Source: Limnohabitans sp. Rim8 (GTDB lineage Bacteria > Pseudomonadota > Gammaproteobacteria > Burkholderiales > Burkholderiaceae_C). Taken from it: 64,000 nucleotides of DNA. The notes under the pieces are model-generated. The model did not search any database, was not told where the DNA came from, and saw nothing but the letters and a program-made list of their open reading frames with translations. Where the stretch lies: NCBI GenBank assembly GCA_945897465.1, contig CAMDFK010000010.1:36145-100144 (forward strand), read 5' to 3'. Below are positions 17,970 through 27,315 of the stretch, in pieces. Positions within the stretch are counted from its first letter, which is position 1. Each line of letters starts with the position of its first letter. The translations under genes and the position numbers were made by a program.

Positions 17970-17971
17970 CT
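17944..17971 (+). promoter_or_regulatory. Sigma-32 (heat-shock) promoter for clpP
   Basis: CTTGCAG (17944-17950), a 13-base spacer and CCCCATCT (17964-17971) match the sigma-32 consensus CTTGAAA-N11-16-CCCCATNT, with a perfect -10 element. It lies 56 bases before the clpP start. Heat-shock control of clpP is established in other proteobacteria; use of this site here is inference. Confidence 0.7.
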
Positions 17972-18026
17972 CATTGGTGGGCTTGAAAACCCGGTTAAAG
18001 TCATCCATGAAATTTTTGGAGAAAAG

Positions 18027-18635
18027 ATGAGCGCACTGGACATCACAAATTTGGGCATGGTCCCCATGGTCATCGAGCAGTCGGGCCGTGGCGAACGCGC
18101 TTATGACATTTATTCGCGTTTGCTCAAAGAGCGCGTGATCTTTTTGGTAGGCGAGGTCAATGACCACATGGCCAACCTGATCGTGGCCCAGTTGCTGTTT
18201 CTGGAAAGCGAAAACCCCGAAAAGGATATTTCGCTGTACATCAACTCCCCTGGCGGCTCGGTGAGCGCCGGCATGGCGATTTACGACACCATGAACTTCA
18301 TCAAGCCCGATGTGTCCACGCTGTGCAACGGCATGGCCGCCAGCATGGGCGCTTTCTTGCTGTCTTCGGGTGCCAAGGGCAAGCGTTTTTCGCTGCCCAA
18401 CTCCAAGGTCATGATCCACCAGCCATTGGGCGGTGCCCGTGGTCAGGCCACTGAGATTGAGATCGCCGCCCGCGAAATCGTCAAGACCCGTGCGCAGTTG
18501 AACCGAATCCTGTCTGAGAACACCGGCCAGCCGCTGGAGAAAATCGAATTCGACACCGAGCGCGACTATTACCTGTCTGCCACCGAGTCCAAAGACTACG
18601 GTTTGATTGACGAAGTGATCTCCAAACGCGCTTGA
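18027..18635 (+). CDS. clpP: ATP-dependent Clp protease proteolytic subunit
   Basis: Serine peptidase that assembles into a double heptameric barrel and degrades substrates unfolded by ClpX or ClpA. The 202-residue length is normal. The catalytic Ser lies in [14 protein letters not shown] (near residue 106), the His in MIHQPLGG (near 131) and the Asp further on. The start at ATG 18027 has a GGAG-type ribosome binding site and fits the family N-terminus; a longer upstream frame runs through the intergenic hairpin and is rejected. It is followed by a terminator and then clpX. Confidence 0.98.
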   Translation: MSALDITNLGMVPMVIEQSGRGERAYDIYSRLLKERVIFLVGEVNDHMANLIVAQLLFLESENPEKDISLYINSPGGSVSAGMAIYDTMNFIKPDVSTLCNGMAASMGAFLLSSGAKGKRFSLPNSKVMIHQPLGGARGQATEIEIAAREIVKTRAQLNRILSENTGQPLEKIEFDTERDYYLSATESKDYGLIDEVISKRA

Positions 18636-18664
18636 GGGTGGCCGGCTTGCCGGCACCCTGGTAG

Positions 18665-18700
18665 ACGGCGTTGACCCCCAAAGGGTGAACGCCGTTTTTC
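18665..18700 (+). terminator. Intrinsic terminator after clpP
   Basis: Stem ACGGCGTT/AACGCCGT with an inner ACCC/GGGT pairing, followed by TTTTTC. It separates clpP from clpX, which then needs its own promoter or readthrough. Confidence 0.75.
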
Positions 18701-18742
18701 TTTCGTTATCATTGACGAATCACGGATACCGAGGCGACATCT

Positions 18743-20008
18743 ATGGCCGATAAAAAAGGCTCAAGCACTGAGAAAAACCTGTTCTGCTCCTTCTGCGGCA
18801 AAAGCCAGCACGAGGTCAAAAAGCTGATTGCAGGCCCGTCGGTCTTCATTTGTGACGAATGCATCGATTTGTGCAACGACATCGTGCGCGATGAGCTGGC
18901 CTCAACCACCGTGGGTGAGAGCGCTAAAGAGGGCTTGCCTACACCCTTGGACATCAAGACCAACCTCGACAACTACGTGATTGGTCAGGAAAAAGCCAAG
19001 CGCAGCTTGGCCGTGGCGGTGTACAACCATTACAAACGCCTCAAGCACAAAGAAACGTCAAAAAAAGACGACGTCGAACTGGCCAAAAGCAACATTTTGC
19101 TGATTGGTCCCACGGGTTCAGGCAAAACCTTGCTGGCCCAGACCATGGCCCGCATGCTGGACGTGCCTTTTGTCATGGCCGACGCCACCACCCTGACCGA
19201 AGCCGGTTATGTGGGCGAGGACGTAGAAAACATCGTCGCCAAGTTGCTGCAGACTTGCAATTACGACGTCGAGCGTGCGCAGCGCGGCATTGTCTACATT
19301 GACGAAATCGACAAGATCACCCGCAAGTCGGACAACCCGTCCATCACCCGCGATGTGTCGGGCGAGGGCGTGCAGCAGGCCTTGCTCAAGTTGGTGGAAG
19401 GCACCATGGCCAGCGTCCCTCCTCAAGGTGGGCGCAAGCACCCCAACCAAGACTTTTTGCAGATCGACACGACCAACATCCTGTTCATTTGCGGTGGCGC
19501 ATTCGCAGGCCTTGAAAAGGTCATCGAAAACCGCACCGAATCGGGCGGCATCGGCTTTGGCGCAACCGTCAAGAGCAAAAAACAACGTTCGCTCACCGAC
19601 GTGTTCAACGAAGTCGAGCCTGAAGACCTGATCAAGTTTGGCCTGATCCCTGAGTTGGTGGGCCGTTTGCCGGTGGTGGCCACCCTGGCCGAGCTGAGCG
19701 AAGAAGCGCTGGTGCAAATCCTGATCGAGCCAAAAAACGCGGTGGTCAAACAGTTCACCAAGCTCTTGGCCATGGAGGGTGTGGAGCTCGAAGTGCGCCC
19801 CAATGCCCTCACGGCCATGGCCCGAAAGGCGCTGGCTCGCAAGACCGGTGCCCGGGGTCTGCGCTCCATCATGGAGCAGGCCCTGATTGACACCATGTTT
19901 GAGTTGCCCAACCAGGTGAACGTTGAAAAAGTGGTGGTGGACGAGTCCGTCATCGATGACAACAAGCCGCCACTGCTGGTTTACCGCGAGTCGGCCAAGC
20001 AGGCCTGA
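18743..20008 (+). CDS. clpX: ATP-dependent Clp protease ATP-binding subunit ClpX
   Basis: AAA+ hexameric unfoldase that feeds ClpP. The N-terminal zinc-binding domain is visible as CSFCGKSQ and CDEC (four Cys between residues about 15 and 40). Walker A is [10 protein letters not shown] (about 117-126), Walker B is IVYIDEIDK, and the GYVGEDVE and [18 protein letters not shown] segments include the pore and sensor regions. The 421-residue length is normal. No conserved residue appears to be missing. Confidence 0.98.
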   Translation: MADKKGSSTEKNLFCSFCGKSQHEVKKLIAGPSVFICDECIDLCNDIVRDELASTTVGESAKEGLPTPLDIKTNLDNYVIGQEKAKRSLAVAVYNHYKRLKHKETSKKDDVELAKSNILLIGPTGSGKTLLAQTMARMLDVPFVMADATTLTEAGYVGEDVENIVAKLLQTCNYDVERAQRGIVYIDEIDKITRKSDNPSITRDVSGEGVQQALLKLVEGTMASVPPQGGRKHPNQDFLQIDTTNILFICGGAFAGLEKVIENRTESGGIGFGATVKSKKQRSLTDVFNEVEPEDLIKFGLIPELVGRLPVVATLAELSEEALVQILIEPKNAVVKQFTKLLAMEGVELEVRPNALTAMARKALARKTGARGLRSIMEQALIDTMFELPNQVNVEKVVVDESVIDDNKPPLLVYRESAKQA

Positions 20009-20050
20009 ACCACATTGCCGCACCCCATGAATACCCCTTCGAGTTTGTGG

Positions 20051-20078
20051 GTTGAAATCGCAGGTGCTGCATCCATGT
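20051..20078 (+). promoter_or_regulatory. Sigma-32-like promoter for lon
   Basis: GTTGAAA (20051-20057), a 13-base spacer and ATCCATGT (20071-20078) match the sigma-32 consensus at 6 of 7 and 6 of 8 positions, with the same spacer as the clpP site. The lon start is 27 bases downstream. Lon is a heat-shock protein in other proteobacteria, which supports the call. Confidence 0.5.
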
Positions 20079-20105
20079 GCTTTGAATTGACCTGAGGGAC
20101 ACACC

Positions 20106-22529
20106 ATGTCTGGACACACACCTTTGCCGCCCACCCTGATTGAACTGCCCATGTTGCCTTTGCGCGACGTGGTGGTGTTCCCTCACATGGTGATTCCGCT
20201 GTTTGTGGGTCGCCCCAAAAGCATCAAGGCGCTCGAGTCGGCCATGGCGGCCGAGCGCCGCATCATGCTGGTGGCTCAAAAGACGGCCGCCAAAGACGAA
20301 CCCAGCGTGGAAGACATGTTCGACGTGGGTTGTGTGTCGACCATTTTGCAAATGCTGAAATTGCCCGATGGCACGGTGAAGGTCTTGGTTGAAGGTCAGC
20401 AACGTGCCTTGGTCAAATCGATTGTGGATGGCGAAGCCCACTTTGTGGCCAATGTGACCCCGGTGGACCCGGTTTCAGAGCAGTCTGACAACAGCAGCGA
20501 GATCGAGGCCTTGCGCCGCGCCGTGATGCAGCAGTTTGACCAGTACGTCAAACTCAACAAGAAAATTCCTCCAGAAATTCTGACCTCCATCTCCAGCATC
20601 GACGACCCGGGTCGCTTGGCCGACACGATCGCAGCCCACCTGCCACTCAAGCTTGAAAACAAGCAACAGGTGCTGGATTTGGCCAACATCAAGTCGCGTC
20701 TGGAAAACCTCTATGCCCAGTTGGAGCACGAGGTCGACATCCTGAATGTAGACAAGCGCATCCGTGGCCGCGTCAAGCGCCAAATGGAAAAGAACCAGCG
20801 CGACTTCTACCTGAACGAACAGGTCAAGGCCATCCAGAAAGAGCTGGGCGATGGCGAAGAGGGCGCGGACATCGAGGAAATCGAAAAGAAGATCAAGGCC
20901 GCCAAAATGTCGGCCGAGGCCCGCAAAAAGGCCGAGGGCGAGCTCAAAAAGCTCAAGCTCATGTCGCCCATGTCGGCAGAGGCTTCGGTGGTGCGCAACT
21001 ACCTCGATGTTCTGATTGCTTTGCCTTGGGGCAAAAAGACCAAGCTCAAGCACGATTTGGCCAATGCCGAAGACGTGTTGAACCAAGACCACTTTGGTCT
21101 GGACAAGGTCAAAGACCGCATCCTGGAATACCTCGCGGTGCAGCAACGCGTGGACAAGGTCAAAGCGCCTATCCTGTGCTTGGTGGGGCCACCTGGCGTG
21201 GGCAAGACCTCACTGGGCCAATCCATTGCCAAGGCCACCGGGCGCAAGTACGTGCGCATGGCCTTGGGGGGCATGCGTGACGAAGCCGAGATTCGTGGGC
21301 ACCGTCGTACCTACATTGGCGCTTTGCCTGGCAAGGTGCTGCAAAACCTGAACAAGGTCGGCACCAAGAACCCGCTGTTCCTGCTCGACGAAATTGACAA
21401 GCTGGGCACTGACTTCCGAGGCGACCCCTCCAGCGCTTTGCTGGAAGTGTTGGACCCCGAGCAAAACCACACTTTTGGTGACCATTACGTCGAGGTCGAC
21501 TTTGACCTGAGCGATGTGATGTTTGTGGCGACCTCCAACTCGATGAACATTCCTTCGGCCCTGTTGGACCGGATGGAAGTGATCCGTTTGTCGGGTTACA
21601 CCGAAGACGAAAAAACCAGCATCGCCATGAAGTATTTGCTGCCCAAGCAAATGACCAACAACGGCGTGAAAGACTCTGAGCTGCGGGTGACCGAAGAGGC
21701 CGTGCGCGATGTGGTGCGTTACTACACCCGCGAAGCCGGTGTGCGTTCTTTGGAGCGCGAACTGGGCAAGATCTGCCGCAAGGTGGTCAAGGCGCTGCTG
21801 CTCAAGCAAATGACGCCTCAGGTGGTGGTGAACGAGGACAACCTGAATGACTTTTTGGGTGTGCGCAAGTACACCTATGGCCGCGCTGAACAAAAGAACC
21901 AAGTGGGCCAAGTTGTCGGTTTGGCCTGGACCGAGGTGGGCGGCGACTTGCTGACCATCGAAGCGGCCCTGATGCCCGGCAAAGGCGTGATCACCCGCAC
22001 CGGTTCGCTGGGCGATGTGATGAAAGAGTCGGTGGAAGCTGCTCGCACCGTGGTGCGTAGCCGCTCACGCCTCTTGGGCATCAAGGACGAGATTTTTGAG
22101 AAGAAAGATCTGCACATCCATGTGCCCGATGGCGCCACGCCCAAGGATGGACCCAGTGCGGGTGCCGCGATGACCACGGCCATGGTGTCGGCCATGACGG
22201 GTATCCCGGTGCGCGCTGATGTGGCCATGACCGGTGAGATCACGCTGCGCGGTGAAGTCACCGCCATCGGGGGTCTGAAGGAAAAGTTACTGGCGGCTTT
22301 GCGCGGTGGCATCAAGACCGTTTTGATTCCCGAAGACAACGTCAAAGACCTGCAGGACATTCCAGGCAATGTCAAAAATGGTCTGGAGATCGTGCCCGTC
22401 AAGTGGATCGACCAGGTGCTGGAAGTGGCTTTGGAAGCCAAGCCAACGCCTTTGAGCGACGAAGAGGTGGCGGCCGCCGCCTTGACCGCTGTGCCCGCAA
22501 CGGCCAAAGCCGAGGCCGTGAAACACTGA
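20106..22529 (+). CDS. lon: ATP-dependent Lon protease
   Basis: Homo-oligomeric AAA+ serine protease for misfolded and regulatory proteins. The N-terminal substrate domain starts [20 protein letters not shown], followed by a long coiled-coil. Walker A is [10 protein letters not shown] (about residues 362-371) and Walker B is FLLDEIDKL. The C-terminal peptidase domain contains the catalytic Ser in DGPSAGAAM (about 683-691) and Lys in [10 protein letters not shown]. The 807-residue length fits LonA. It has its own heat-shock-like promoter and is followed by a tRNA cluster. Confidence 0.98.
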   Translation: MSGHTPLPPTLIELPMLPLRDVVVFPHMVIPLFVGRPKSIKALESAMAAERRIMLVAQKTAAKDEPSVEDMFDVGCVSTILQMLKLPDGTVKVLVEGQQRALVKSIVDGEAHFVANVTPVDPVSEQSDNSSEIEALRRAVMQQFDQYVKLNKKIPPEILTSISSIDDPGRLADTIAAHLPLKLENKQQVLDLANIKSRLENLYAQLEHEVDILNVDKRIRGRVKRQMEKNQRDFYLNEQVKAIQKELGDGEEGADIEEIEKKIKAAKMSAEARKKAEGELKKLKLMSPMSAEASVVRNYLDVLIALPWGKKTKLKHDLANAEDVLNQDHFGLDKVKDRILEYLAVQQRVDKVKAPILCLVGPPGVGKTSLGQSIAKATGRKYVRMALGGMRDEAEIRGHRRTYIGALPGKVLQNLNKVGTKNPLFLLDEIDKLGTDFRGDPSSALLEVLDPEQNHTFGDHYVEVDFDLSDVMFVATSNSMNIPSALLDRMEVIRLSGYTEDEKTSIAMKYLLPKQMTNNGVKDSELRVTEEAVRDVVRYYTREAGVRSLERELGKICRKVVKALLLKQMTPQVVVNEDNLNDFLGVRKYTYGRAEQKNQVGQVVGLAWTEVGGDLLTIEAALMPGKGVITRTGSLGDVMKESVEAARTVVRSRSRLLGIKDEIFEKKDLHIHVPDGATPKDGPSAGAAMTTAMVSAMTGIPVRADVAMTGEITLRGEVTAIGGLKEKLLAALRGGIKTVLIPEDNVKDLQDIPGNVKNGLEIVPVKWIDQVLEVALEAKPTPLSDEEVAAAALTAVPATAKAEAVKH

Positions 22530-22628
22530 TGCAAAATTTTCAGGCTGACTTCAAAGTGGGCCTGAAATTGAATTACAATTTCATCTCTTCGATGGTTTGG
22601 GTGTTCAATGCCCAGTTCACTGAAATAC

Positions 22629-22704
22629 GCGGGAATAGCTCAGTTGGTAGAGCGCAACCTTGCCAAGGTTGAGGTCGCGAGTTCGAGCCTCGTTTCCCGC
22701 TCCA
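22629..22704 (+). tRNA. tRNA-Gly (anticodon GCC), copy 1
   Basis: Acceptor stem GCGGGAA/TTCCCGC, D arm AGCTCAGTTGGTAGAGC, anticodon loop TTGCCAA (anticodon GCC), T arm GAGTTCGAGCC and encoded CCA. It is the first gene of a three-tRNA cluster after lon. Confidence 0.97.
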
Positions 22705-22752
22705 AATTTTTTCGAAAGAAGTGCCAACATCTTTCACTTGATTTTTCATTCT

Positions 22753-22828
22753 GCGGGAATAGCTCAGTTGGTAGAGCGCAACCTTGCCAAGGTTGAGGTC
22801 GCGAGTTCGAGCCTCGTTTCCCGCTCCA
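22753..22828 (+). tRNA. tRNA-Gly (anticodon GCC), copy 2
   Basis: Identical in sequence to the copy at 22629, starting 48 bases after the first copy ends. The spacer is AT-rich and unrelated to the tRNA. Tandem duplication raises the dose of the main glycine tRNA. Confidence 0.97.
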
Positions 22829-22901
22829 GACATTTGAAAGAAAATCCTTCTTTCACCGACTTGTGAATCAACCGATCCACTTGTTCGTACAACCTGGTTT
22901 T

Positions 22902-22975
22902 GGCGCGATAGCAAAGCGGTTATGCAACGGATTGCAAATCCGTCGAGCCCAGTTCGACTCTGGGTCGCGCCTCCA
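22902..22975 (+). tRNA. tRNA-Cys (anticodon GCA)
   Basis: Acceptor stem GGCGCGA/TCGCGCC, anticodon loop ATTGCAAAT around anticodon GCA, T arm CAGTTCGACTC and encoded CCA. Last gene of the cluster, immediately before a strong terminator. Confidence 0.97.
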
Positions 22976-22978
22976 AAC

Positions 22979-23018
22979 AAAAATGCCCCCGTACTCAACA
23001 GTCGGGGGCATTTTTTTT
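22979..23018 (+). terminator. Intrinsic terminator of the Gly-Gly-Cys tRNA cluster
   Basis: Stem AATGCCCCCG / CGGGGGCATT with loop TACTCAACAGT-like sequence, followed by eight T. A strong Rho-independent terminator. Confidence 0.9.
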
Positions 23019-23073
23019 GGCAGGCCTTATGGCGGCCCTGACCGCAGCCACTGAACTTGCTTGGCCCAGTGTG

Positions 23074-23352
23074 TCAGTTGGCCCGGGCCACCCACACGGT
23101 GGCGCCTTCGGACCCATACAGCTCAGCATGCGGCACATTTCGGGCCAGACGAAAGAAGTCACCGGCCTGAAGGTGTTTCACCTCTTCACCCAGTGTCAGC
23201 CAGTATTCCCCACGCACCACATAGGCGCTGACATCAAAGGGGTGGGTGTGGGTGTCGAGTTTCAGGTCGGCAGTCCACTCGCGCACAATGATTTCATCAA
23301 AGCCCTCGTCGAGGGACTGAGCGGTGAAACTTTCGAGGGTGGGAGAGGTCAT
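23074..23352 (-). CDS. Small single-domain cupin protein
   Basis: Predicted 92-residue cupin beta-barrel. The metal-binding His pair lies in DTHTHPFDVSAYV (about residues 33-45), with the second motif in GDFFRLARNVPHAE (about 64-77). Single-domain cupins of this kind bind a metal and may act as dioxygenases, isomerases or sensors of small molecules; the ligand cannot be predicted. It is on the same strand as the aminotransferase gene and lies 51 bases downstream of it, so co-transcription is likely. Confidence 0.8.
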   Translation of the reverse strand: MTSPTLESFTAQSLDEGFDEIIVREWTADLKLDTHTHPFDVSAYVVRGEYWLTLGEEVKHLQAGDFFRLARNVPHAELYGSEGATVWVARAN

Positions 23353-23403
23353 GACAAGGCCTTAGGTGGGTGAAAAACGAGGGTGGCGTGAACGGTGGTC
23401 AGG

Positions 23404-24582
23404 TCAGGCGGTGTACCAGTCCTTGACCGCTGCCACGTAGCGGGCCACACCTTCGGCCACGGTGGCGGCGTCGAGGGCACCGTAGGACAGGCGCTGGTAA
23501 TTGGCACTGACCGTGTCGCTCAGGCCAAAAGCAAAGCCGGGCAGGGTGGCCACACGGTGTTTTTCGACCATGGCGCGGTTGAAAGCCATGGGGTCGGAGA
23601 CACCGGGCAGCTTCATCAGCACATAAAAAGCGCCTTGGGTTGTCGGAAATTCGACCAGATCACCCAGGCCCCGCAGCGCTTGGTTGACCTTTGCACGCAC
23701 TTGGGCCAGGGCTTGCACTTTGGGTTGCACCCATTCGCGGCCCATTTGCAGGGCTTGCAGCGCCAACAATTGGGAGGCGACCGGGGCGCAAATCAGGTTG
23801 GTGTCTTGCACCTTGTTCATGGCCCCAAACAGGTCGGCCGGAAACACCACATAGCCCACGCGCCAGCTGGCCATGCCGAAGTTTTTGGACATCGAATAAA
23901 ACGACAAGGTGTGGTTTTGTGCGCCCGGAATCGATGCGGGTGAGAAGTGCCGGACACCGTCGTAGGTGAAGTATTCGTAGGCCTCGTCGCTGAAGTGGTA
24001 GATGCCTGCGCGGGCACACAAGGCATTGACCGCTCGCAAGCTTTCTTCGCTGTACACGGCCCCAGTGGGGTTGTTGGGTGAGACCGTGACGATGGCGCGT
24101 GTGCGGGGCGTGATGGCGGCGGCCAGGGCGTCGACATCCAGGCTCCAGTCGCTGTGTGTGGGCACGGGCACAGGCACGCCACCGCACATGCGGATCGCCA
24201 TTTCCTGGTTGAAGTAAAACGGCATGGGCAAGATGAATTCGTCGCCCGGATCGGCCACGGCCAGCACGCTGTTGAGAAAGGCCATGTTGCTGCCCGCCGT
24301 GACCATGACGATCGACTCGGTGCCGCAATGGATGTGGTTGTCATCCGCCAGTTTTTGCCGAAAGCGGTCCACCAAGGGGGCGATGCCACCCACGGCCTGG
24401 TATTTGTTGAGCTGGGCATCGGCCATGAGCTTGGGCAACTCGGCCACGGCTTGTATTGGCGGGCCGTAATTCACAACACCTTGACCCAAGGAGATGGTGC
24501 CGGGGTTGTCGCGCACCAGCTTGGCAATGGTGGGGATGATGGGGCTGTCCACCGCATCCATGCGGGCAGATTGGCGTTTCAT
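23404..24582 (-). CDS. PLP-dependent class I/II aminotransferase
   Basis: Fold-type I aminotransferase of the aspartate aminotransferase family, 392 residues. The PLP-binding Lys is in SMSKNFGMASWRVGY (near residue 232), with VSPNNPTGAVY and DEAYEYF as the cofactor-contact motifs and a C-terminal Arg in YQRLSYGA. Substrate is uncertain; related proteins act on aspartate, aromatic amino acids or methionine/kynurenine. It is transcribed towards the cupin gene. Confidence 0.88.
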   Translation of the reverse strand: MKRQSARMDAVDSPIIPTIAKLVRDNPGTISLGQGVVNYGPPIQAVAELPKLMADAQLNKYQAVGGIAPLVDRFRQKLADDNHIHCGTESIVMVTAGSNMAFLNSVLAVADPGDEFILPMPFYFNQEMAIRMCGGVPVPVPTHSDWSLDVDALAAAITPRTRAIVTVSPNNPTGAVYSEESLRAVNALCARAGIYHFSDEAYEYFTYDGVRHFSPASIPGAQNHTLSFYSMSKNFGMASWRVGYVVFPADLFGAMNKVQDTNLICAPVASQLLALQALQMGREWVQPKVQALAQVRAKVNQALRGLGDLVEFPTTQGAFYVLMKLPGVSDPMAFNRAMVEKHRVATLPGFAFGLSDTVSANYQRLSYGALDAATVAEGVARYVAAVKDWYTA

Positions 24583-24627
24583 GGGGTGTACCGTGGCTGA
24601 GGGCTTGAAAAATCGTTGGTTTGCCGA

Positions 24628-25077
24628 TCACTTGCCCTTGATGGCCAGCAACTCGACCTCGAACAACAACGTGGCTTTGGGTGGAATCACGCCGCCCGCA
24701 CCGCGATCGCCATAAGCGGTGGCTGGCGGGCAAGTGAGCTTGGCCTTGCCGCCCACCTTCATCAGCTGCACCCCCTCCGTCCAGCAGGGAATCACGCGGC
24801 TCAACGGAAACTCGATGGACTCGTTGCGTTTGTAGGAGCTGTCAAACTCCTTGCCGTCGGGCAAGGTGCCACGGTAGTGGACCCTGACCGTGTCCGAGGC
24901 TTTGGGGCTGGACCCGGTGCCGTCCTTGAGCGAGCGGTAAACCATGCCCGAGGCGGTGACCTGTGCGCCGGGCTCTTTGGCTGCGGCGGCCGTGACGGTG
25001 TTTTGGGCTTGGGCAGGAAATGCGGCCAGCAACAAGAGGGACCAGGCGGCGGTGCTGAGCGGGTGAGATGTTTTCAT
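24628..25077 (-). CDS. FKBP-type peptidyl-prolyl isomerase, exported
   Basis: 149-residue protein with an N-terminal signal peptide (hydrophobic core LLLLAAFPAQAQ, cleavage near residue 25) and a single FKBP domain. Motifs are VRVHYRGTLPDGKEFDSS, then GVQLMKVGGKAKLTCP and AYGDRGAGGVIPP. The catalytic-pocket aromatic and Asp residues look conserved. It probably acts in the periplasm on folding of exported proteins. ATG 25077 is chosen because it starts the signal peptide; an upstream in-frame start adds an unrelated Pro-rich lead. Confidence 0.9.
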   Translation of the reverse strand: MKTSHPLSTAAWSLLLLAAFPAQAQNTVTAAAAKEPGAQVTASGMVYRSLKDGTGSSPKASDTVRVHYRGTLPDGKEFDSSYKRNESIEFPLSRVIPCWTEGVQLMKVGGKAKLTCPPATAYGDRGAGGVIPPKATLLFEVELLAIKGK

Positions 25078-25131
25078 GGGCTGATTTTTGAGCAAATGGG
25101 GTGGTCGAGGCTTCACGTCGGGGACAAGCGA

Positions 25132-26067
25132 TCAGCCAAAGCTGGCGTTTTGGGCCAGATGGCCCATGCGTGCACTGATGCGGTGAAACTCGGCCACGGT
25201 TTGGTCGATGATCTGCCCAGCCGTCAAGACTTCGTGGACCAAGCCTGCCGATTGTCCGGCCAGGGCCGGGGCCGCGTTCATGTTGCCTCCGAAATAAACG
25301 TCCTGAATGCCCTGGAATGCATCGGGGCCCATCAGGCCCGCCTCGTGCAGGCTTTGGGTGAAGGGCGCTTTGAGAGCGCGAATGCAAGGTGAGGACTTGG
25401 TGTTGAGCATGTAGGTGCCTGTGGTGGGCGCATCCACAATGGCTTGTTTGTAGTGGCTGTGCACCGGGCTTTCGGCGCAGGCCACAAAGCGGGTGCCCAT
25501 CTGAACCGCTTCAGCGCCCAAGGCAAAGGCGGCCGCCATGCCGCGCCCATCCACCATGCCGCCAGCCGCAATCAGGGGCAGATCGGTTTTCTCGCGGATG
25601 GCCTGCAGCAGCACCAGGGTGCTGACCTCTTCCGGGTTCTTGAATCCCCCGCCTTCAGAGCCTTCCACCACCAGACCATCGACCCCAGCCTCAGCGCATT
25701 TGAGGGCGGCTTCCAGCGTGGGCACGGCGTGGTAGACCGCGATGCCCGCCGCTTTCAAGGGCGCCACGAATTTGGCTGGGCTGCCCGCCGAGGTGGTGAC
25801 AAACCGGATGCCCGAGTCGCAGACGTAGCGCAGCATGGCATCGTCTTTCAAAAAACGGATGGGCAAATTCACACCAAATGGCAGGCCCGAAGCCAGCATG
25901 ACGGCGATTTCGCGCTGGCAGTTCGCGGTTTCACCGGATGAGGTTTCGATGATGCCCAGCCCTCCCGCCCGAGAGACGGCCATGGCCAAAGGGCTGCGAG
26001 CAATCCAGCCCATGGGGGCTTGCAAGATGGGGTAGCGGGCGCCTGTGTGGGCCAAAACACGGTTCAT
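25132..26067 (-). CDS. NAD(P)H-dependent flavin oxidoreductase / nitronate monooxygenase family
   Basis: TIM-barrel FMN enzyme of the 2-nitropropane dioxygenase family, 311 residues. The N-terminal substrate loop is YPILQAPMGWIA; the FMN phosphate site includes VVEGSEGGGF and LPLIAAGGMVDGRG and AEAVQMGTRF. Activities in the family include nitronate oxidation and NADH:quinone reduction; the true substrate is unknown. It lies upstream of the FKBP gene on the same strand with a 54-base gap and diverges from the GST gene at 26227. Confidence 0.87.
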   Translation of the reverse strand: MNRVLAHTGARYPILQAPMGWIARSPLAMAVSRAGGLGIIETSSGETANCQREIAVMLASGLPFGVNLPIRFLKDDAMLRYVCDSGIRFVTTSAGSPAKFVAPLKAAGIAVYHAVPTLEAALKCAEAGVDGLVVEGSEGGGFKNPEEVSTLVLLQAIREKTDLPLIAAGGMVDGRGMAAAFALGAEAVQMGTRFVACAESPVHSHYKQAIVDAPTTGTYMLNTKSSPCIRALKAPFTQSLHEAGLMGPDAFQGIQDVYFGGNMNAAPALAGQSAGLVHEVLTAGQIIDQTVAEFHRISARMGHLAQNASFG

Positions 26068-26226
26068 GGGTCTGCCTTGTGGGTCAAAGTGAACATCTTA
26101 AGCGCCCGTTTGTGGCAGAGCAGTCGCGCACTGGTCGGCCAAGCCGTGTGCGTCGGGTCTCGAATGGGCCTCTGCAAAATGACTGTTGGTGCTTAAACTC
26201 GCCGGATTACTCAGGAGGAATACCCC

Positions 26227-26859
26227 ATGGCTTTGACCCTTTTTGCTTTCGACACCCCCAATGCCCGCAAAATCACGGTGGCGTTGGAAGAGATGAGCTT
26301 GACCTATGCGGTTCAGGTGGTGGACATCACAAAAAAAGAGCAGTTCGATCCAGCTTTTTTGAAATTCAGCCCCAACAACAAGATCCCGGCATTGCGGGAC
26401 ACCGATGGGCCCGATGGCCAGACGCAAACCGTGTTCGAGTCCGGTGCCATCTTGATGTATTTGGCCGAGAAAACCGGAAAATTCTTGCCCGCCCGGGGCG
26501 CTGCTCGGGTGGCCACGCTGGAGTGGCTGATGTTCCAGGTGGGTGGCTTTGGCCCGGCGCCAGGCCAAGTGCACCACTTTGTGGCCTTGGGCAACGAAGC
26601 CGACAAACGCTACGGATTGGAGCGCTTCATGGCCGAAACCCTGCGTTTGTATGGCGTGATGGACCGCCGCTTGGCCGAGCAGGCGTATTTCGCTGGTGAT
26701 TTGTCGATCGCTGACTTTGCCATTTTGGGTTGGGTCTGGCGGCATCCACGCCACCAGGTGGATTTGCAACAGTTTCCCCATGTGTTGCGCTGGTACCAGG
26801 CCATGATGGACCGGCCTGCGGTGCAAAAAGGCTTTGCTGTGTCGCTGCGCCGGGATTGA
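26227..26859 (+). CDS. Glutathione S-transferase, YfcG/Ure2p-like
   Basis: 210-residue GST. The N-terminal thioredoxin fold starts LFAFDTPNARKITVALEE, with the T-P-N motif at the active site typical of nu-class/YfcG proteins; KIPALRD supplies the cis-Pro loop and FESGAILMYLAEK the glutathione site. YfcG-type enzymes act as disulfide-bond reductases. The start has a very strong ribosome binding site (AGGAGG). It is a single gene, divergent from the flavin oxidoreductase. Confidence 0.9.
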   Translation: MALTLFAFDTPNARKITVALEEMSLTYAVQVVDITKKEQFDPAFLKFSPNNKIPALRDTDGPDGQTQTVFESGAILMYLAEKTGKFLPARGAARVATLEWLMFQVGGFGPAPGQVHHFVALGNEADKRYGLERFMAETLRLYGVMDRRLAEQAYFAGDLSIADFAILGWVWRHPRHQVDLQQFPHVLRWYQAMMDRPAVQKGFAVSLRRD

Positions 26860-27030
26860 CGAGCGCCTTTGCCGATGCTTGTGTCTCAGCGGCTTGGGTT
26901 CAAAACCGCTTGCCGGGCTTGTTGAGGGTGGTTACTCACCCAAAATCCTGCCGCCATGCAGGGCAGCGGGCGACTACAGGGCCTTTCTTGTGGCTTAATA
27001 TCGTTTTGTATTTTTTATCCGGAGCCACAG

Positions 27031-27201
27031 ATGGGCAATAAAATCGTCACCGAAGCAGATCGTAAATTCACCCCCCCACTGCCTGCATTGCCAGGCGTGA
27101 CCCTGCGCACTGGCGGCCGTGGCCAGCGCGTGAGCTTGGAGCGCGGTGTGGCGACCCGAAGCAAGAAGAACCCCGGCAAGCGCTCCAAAAAAGGCGGTTG
27201 A
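27031..27201 (+). CDS. Small basic protein, 56 residues, function unknown
   Basis: Short open frame with ATG 27031, a GGAG ribosome binding site and a good terminator 36 bases after the stop, so it is a compact single-gene transcript. The protein is strongly basic in its second half (many Arg, Lys; ends KKNPGKRSKKGG) and Pro-rich in the first (FTPPLPALPG). This is the pattern of a nucleic-acid- or ribosome-binding protein, but I do not recognise the family and it does not match ribosomal protein Thx. A longer frame from 26956 is not supported. Confidence 0.6.
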   Translation: MGNKIVTEADRKFTPPLPALPGVTLRTGGRGQRVSLERGVATRSKKNPGKRSKKGG

Positions 27202-27236
27202 ACCCGGTGCGCTCGGCCCAGGCCGGGCCCGTATCC

Positions 27237-27266
27237 AGCCACTGATGAACTCAGTGGCTTTTTTAT
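27237..27266 (+). terminator. Intrinsic terminator after the small basic protein gene
   Basis: Perfect stem AGCCACTGA / TCAGTGGCT with a five-base loop, followed by TTTTTTATT. Confidence 0.9.
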
Positions 27267-27315
27267 TGGTTTTGCCGAACCCTCGGAGGCTTGGCCGATC
27301 ATCCAGGAGAGCTGA

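Noticed and set aside
22573-22998. Minus-strand frame with repeated GSNSRPQPW-like peptides, and a possible CRISPR-like repeat at 22629 and 22753
   Set aside because: The repeats are two identical tRNA-Gly genes with one spacer; there is no array and no cas gene.
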